Source: CAVSUR01 sp052143655 | GTDB lineage: Bacteria; Actinomycetota; Actinomycetes; Streptosporangiales; Streptosporangiaceae | Direction: 5' to 3' | Length of the DNA stretch: 34,272 nt | Assembly (NCBI GenBank): GCA_052143655.1 | Contig: JBKQSL010000355.1 | Location: forward strand, 1 to 34,272 | In this document: piece after piece, positions 31,940-34,272 of the stretch | How the letters are laid out: each line of letters begins with the position of its first letter | How positions within the stretch are numbered: position 1 is the stretch's first letter | Notes under the pieces: model-generated | What the model was told of the DNA's origin: nothing | The model's input: only the letters and a program-made list of their open reading frames with translations | Databases searched by the model: none | Made by a program: the position numbers and the translations under genes

Positions 31940-34012
31940 ATGACCCGCACCACCCACAGCCGCGGAACGCACGCGGGACATCGCCGCCTGGCGCGCCCGG
32001 GCGGAGTGCCGGTACGGGACAACCAGGTCATCAGGGCCCAGGATGGGAAGCAGCCGTCCGGGCAGCAGGCCAGGGTGGAGAACGTCGCGCAGCGGCGGGT
32101 CGGGACGCAAGCCGTGAGGTGGATTCGCGCCCGCGCCAGCAGGGGCCGGGTAGTGGCGCTGATCGCCGTTGCCGTGCTGCTCACCATGGCGGCCGCGGGC
32201 GGCCTGTCGCCGGCGCCGCCGGCGGAACCCACCGTGCAGGCCTTCCTGGTGGCCTGGCAGCAGGGCCGGTACCAGCAGGCCGCCGCGATGACCACCGGGA
32301 ACAGGGCAGCCGTGGCCGGGTCGCTGGCCGGCATCTACGAGCAGCTGGCCGCGTCGCACCGGGTGCTGAGCATCGGCCCGATCGCGCAGCGCGGTGACAC
32401 CGCGACGGCGTCGTTCACCTCGGTCATGAGGCTGGGCCGCGGCGGGCTGCCGTGGACCTACCAGGGGCACTTCGCCCTGCGGCGCTCAGGCGCCAGCTGG
32501 AAGGTGCTGTGGAGCCCGTCGGTGGTGGTCCCCGGCCTGCAGGCCGGCCAGCGGCTGGCCGTGCGGATCAGCATGCCCAGCCGGGCCCAGCTGCTGGACT
32601 CATCCGGGAACCCGCTCGCGCTGCCGTCCGCGGTGTATCAGCTGGGGGTCCGGCCCCGGCGGCTGCGCCAGCCGGCTGCGACCGCCGGCGCGCTGGCTGC
32701 CGTGATCGGCGTGTCCGGCGCCGACCTGCTCAGCCAGATCACCGCGGCGCCGTCGCGGCCGTTCCTTGAGCTGGACCGGCTGACCCCGGCCGCCTACCAG
32801 CGGCTGGCCGCCCGGCTGCGCCAGGTCCCCGGCCTGGTCGTGCGGCGGACCACGATGCGGCTGTTCCGCAGCATCGCACCGTCGATCACCGGCGGGATCG
32901 GCACCGAGACAGTCCGGGCCGTGCGCACCGGCGATCAGCCGTACCGGCCGGGCAGCACGCTGGGCCTGTCCGGGCTCCAGGCGGCTTTCCAGCAGCGGCT
33001 GACCGGCTCGGCCACGACCGCGGTGGTGGCGGACGCGCCGAGCGGCCGCCAGGTGCGGGTGCTGGCCACCTGGCCCGGGCACGCGGGGGCACCGGTCCGC
33101 ACCACCATCGACGCCCCGGTGCAGCGCGCAGCCGACCGCGCGCTGGCCGGGCAGGGCGATTCGGCGGCCATCGCCGCGATCCGGGCTGGCTCCGGTGACG
33201 TGCTCGCCGTGGCCTCGCACCGGGGAAGCGGCCTGCCCGGCGTGCAGCCGCTGTCCGGCCGGTACCGGCCCGGCCAGGCGTTCACGATCATCTCGACGGC
33301 AGCGCTGCTCGGCACCGGATTCAAGATCACTACCCCGATTCCGTGCAACAGCACGAACAATGTCGGCGGCGAGGTGTTCGCCAATAACCCGGCGGAGCCG
33401 GACCTCGGCACCCAGCCGCCGTTCCGCACGGACTTCGCGCACGCCTGCGGCACCGCGTTCGCCGGGCTGTCGCTGCAGTTGCAGCCGCGTGAGCTGGCGC
33501 GGGCGGCCGCCGGGTTCGGCATCGGCGCCGACTGGAAGCTGCCGCTCACGTCGTTCTCCGGCACCATGCGTACGCCCGCCGGTTACGCGCAGCTGGCCGC
33601 CGACACGATCGGCGCCGGAGACGTCCGGGTCAGCCCGCTGGACATGGCGCTGGCCGCGGGCCTGGTGCAGGCCGGATCCTGGCATCCGCCGGCGCTGGTC
33701 ACCGAGCCGGCCGATCCGAGCCTGAAGCCGCGGACGCCGCTGTCCGGCCAGGTGCTCGCGCAGCTGCGCACGCTGATGCGCTCGGCCGTGTCCCGGGGGG
33801 CCGGGGCAGGCGCGCGGTCGGCTGCGGCGCCGGTCTACGGGCAGGTGGGCGCGTCGTCGATGAGCTGGCACGGCAAGCACCTGTACGTCAGCTGGTTCGT
33901 GGGCTACCGGCGCAGCGTGGCCTACGCGGTAGTCGTCGTCGGGCCCTCGGCCGGCAGGTCGGCGGCGGCGCTGGCCGGTCAGTTCACCAGCCGGTTTTCT
34001 CCTGGTTCGTAA
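31940..34012 (+). CDS. PBP-like protein with all transpeptidase motifs lost
   Basis: A 690-residue class B-type penicillin-binding-protein homologue. Order: basic cytoplasmic ~65 residues, one membrane anchor (about 70-88, VVALIAVAVLLTMAAAGGL), an NTF2-like/MecA_N domain (about 95-200), a dimerisation region, then a transpeptidase fold (about 410-690) recognised from RYRPGQAFTIISTAALLG, ARAAAGFGIG, ISPLDMALAAG-like and WFVGYRRSVAYAVVV segments. The active-site motifs are replaced: SxxK is Q446-A-F-T449, SxN is A502-C-G504, KTG is Q635-V-G. It should neither crosslink peptidoglycan nor bind beta-lactams covalently. It follows smpB by 15 bp. The start ATG 31940 has a weak ribosome-binding site. 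It ends in TAA. Confidence 0.88.
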   Translation: MTRTTHSRGTHAGHRRLARPGGVPVRDNQVIRAQDGKQPSGQQARVENVAQRRVGTQAVRWIRARASRGRVVALIAVAVLLTMAAAGGLSPAPPAEPTVQAFLVAWQQGRYQQAAAMTTGNRAAVAGSLAGIYEQLAASHRVLSIGPIAQRGDTATASFTSVMRLGRGGLPWTYQGHFALRRSGASWKVLWSPSVVVPGLQAGQRLAVRISMPSRAQLLDSSGNPLALPSAVYQLGVRPRRLRQPAATAGALAAVIGVSGADLLSQITAAPSRPFLELDRLTPAAYQRLAARLRQVPGLVVRRTTMRLFRSIAPSITGGIGTETVRAVRTGDQPYRPGSTLGLSGLQAAFQQRLTGSATTAVVADAPSGRQVRVLATWPGHAGAPVRTTIDAPVQRAADRALAGQGDSAAIAAIRAGSGDVLAVASHRGSGLPGVQPLSGRYRPGQAFTIISTAALLGTGFKITTPIPCNSTNNVGGEVFANNPAEPDLGTQPPFRTDFAHACGTAFAGLSLQLQPRELARAAAGFGIGADWKLPLTSFSGTMRTPAGYAQLAADTIGAGDVRVSPLDMALAAGLVQAGSWHPPALVTEPADPSLKPRTPLSGQVLAQLRTLMRSAVSRGAGAGARSAAAPVYGQVGASSMSWHGKHLYVSWFVGYRRSVAYAVVVVGPSAGRSAAALAGQFTSRFSPGS

Positions 34013-34119
34013 CATTAAAGCATCTACCCGGTCACTCTCAGTCGTCGATCTTGGTCTTCTGGGTGGGTTTTTGCTGACAGCGAGCAACCATCCAGCGGCT
34101 CTCGGACGTCTTACTCAGT

Positions 34120-34219
34120 GACTGGGGTGCCGCTGGGGGGTTGCGGCCCAGTCTGTGATGGAACCAGGCCTCGTCTCGGGGGAAGCCTGGCGCCATGACC
34201 GGCCCGACCCTGCCGGTCA
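34120..34219 (+). ncRNA. Run of hairpins, possible structured RNA or attenuator
   Basis: Three hairpins follow one another: 34120-34153 (ACTGG...CCAGT outer stem with GCCGC/GCGGC inner stem), 34164-34190 (CCAGGC/GCCTGG) and 34196-34219 (TGACCGGC/GCCGGTCA, perfect 8 bp). They lead straight into the terminator at 34220. The layout suits a small RNA or a riboswitch/attenuator leader of a gene beyond the window. It matches no RNA family I know; tmRNA, SRP RNA and c-di-AMP riboswitch signatures are absent. Confidence 0.35.
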
Positions 34220-34266
34220 CCCCCGTGGGCGCGTTCTCGGCCACCGCCAGCGCCCACGGGGGTTTT
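34220..34266 (+). terminator. Intrinsic terminator with T tract
   Basis: CCCCCGTGGGCGC (34220-34232) and GCGCCCACGGGGG (34250-34262) form a perfect 13-bp stem around a 17-nt loop, followed at once by TTTTCTCTT. It is the only hairpin in the window with a classical T tract. It could end the ftsEX-smpB-PBP transcript or an independent small RNA. Confidence 0.85.
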
Positions 34267-34272
34267 CTCTTG

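Noticed and set aside
34038..34244. Left-facing open frame of 68 codons (GTG start), open to the window edge
   Set aside because: Third positions are fairly GC-rich, but the product matches nothing I know and the frame runs through a perfect T-tract terminator and three hairpins. I kept the RNA interpretation; the coding reading cannot be fully excluded.
34013..34272. tmRNA gene next to smpB
   Set aside because: Neither the conserved 5' end nor the T-arm/CCA-proximal 3' end of tmRNA is present, and the space is too short for a complete one.

Overview
This is a very GC-rich chromosomal stretch with strong G/C preference at third codon positions. It carries GTG and TTG starts, a Ku protein without LigD in view, a 180-kDa class NAD-glutamate dehydrogenase, DUF3107, DUF6758 and DUF6912 family proteins, and a prfB-(zinc-ribbon ORF)-ftsE-ftsX-smpB block. 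Together these point to an actinomycete. A Streptosporangiales-like genus is my guess; the sequence does not settle it. I see no rRNA, tRNA, CRISPR array, insertion sequence or prophage, and most of the window looks like core chromosome.

Layout. 89-4651: a Nudix hydrolase facing left, then a rightward run of DUF6758, PHP phosphoesterase, MBL-fold hydrolase and a RecB-like Fe-S nuclease, which meets a leftward alpha/beta hydrolase tail to tail. 4737-9091: a DEAD-box RNA helicase (left), a ferritin-like MiaE_2-type protein (right), DUF3107 and a TetR regulator (left), and a small acidic protein (left). 9204-13868: Ku, an alpha/beta hydrolase overlapping nagA by 4 bp, and a separately controlled SIS-domain amino-sugar isomerase/deaminase. 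13984-16977: an SDR, a HAD hydrolase, a Vsr-type endonuclease and DUF6912. 17118-28197: 1-pyrroline-5-carboxylate dehydrogenase, a HAD-like protein, acetoacetyl-CoA synthetase, NAD-glutamate dehydrogenase and a convergent threonine/serine dehydratase. This section is rich in amino-acid carbon catabolism feeding 2-oxoglutarate and acetyl-CoA. 28268-34012: release factor 2, a 61-residue zinc-ribbon membrane protein (opposite strand), ftsE, ftsX, smpB and a penicillin-binding-protein homologue. The window ends in a run of hairpins closed by a textbook intrinsic terminator.

The most striking signal is a set of proteins that keep their family fold but have lost signature residues. The PBP homologue lacks all three transpeptidase motifs (SxxK, SxN, KTG). 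Release factor 2 has SKY where the SPF stop-codon recognition tripeptide belongs, yet 17 of the 30 genes called here end in TGA. One HAD protein has Asn in place of the nucleophile Asp and probably starts at ATT. The MBL hydrolase has Arg in place of the Asp in HxHxDH. The ferritin-like protein has ExxQ in place of ExxH. Other points of interest are a 42-bp hairpin-bearing direct repeat between gdh and the dehydratase gene, a 21-bp palindrome in front of the SIS gene, and -10-like TAnnnT hexamers 6-8 nt before at least six start codons, which suggests leaderless transcripts. No single new multi-gene system is evident.
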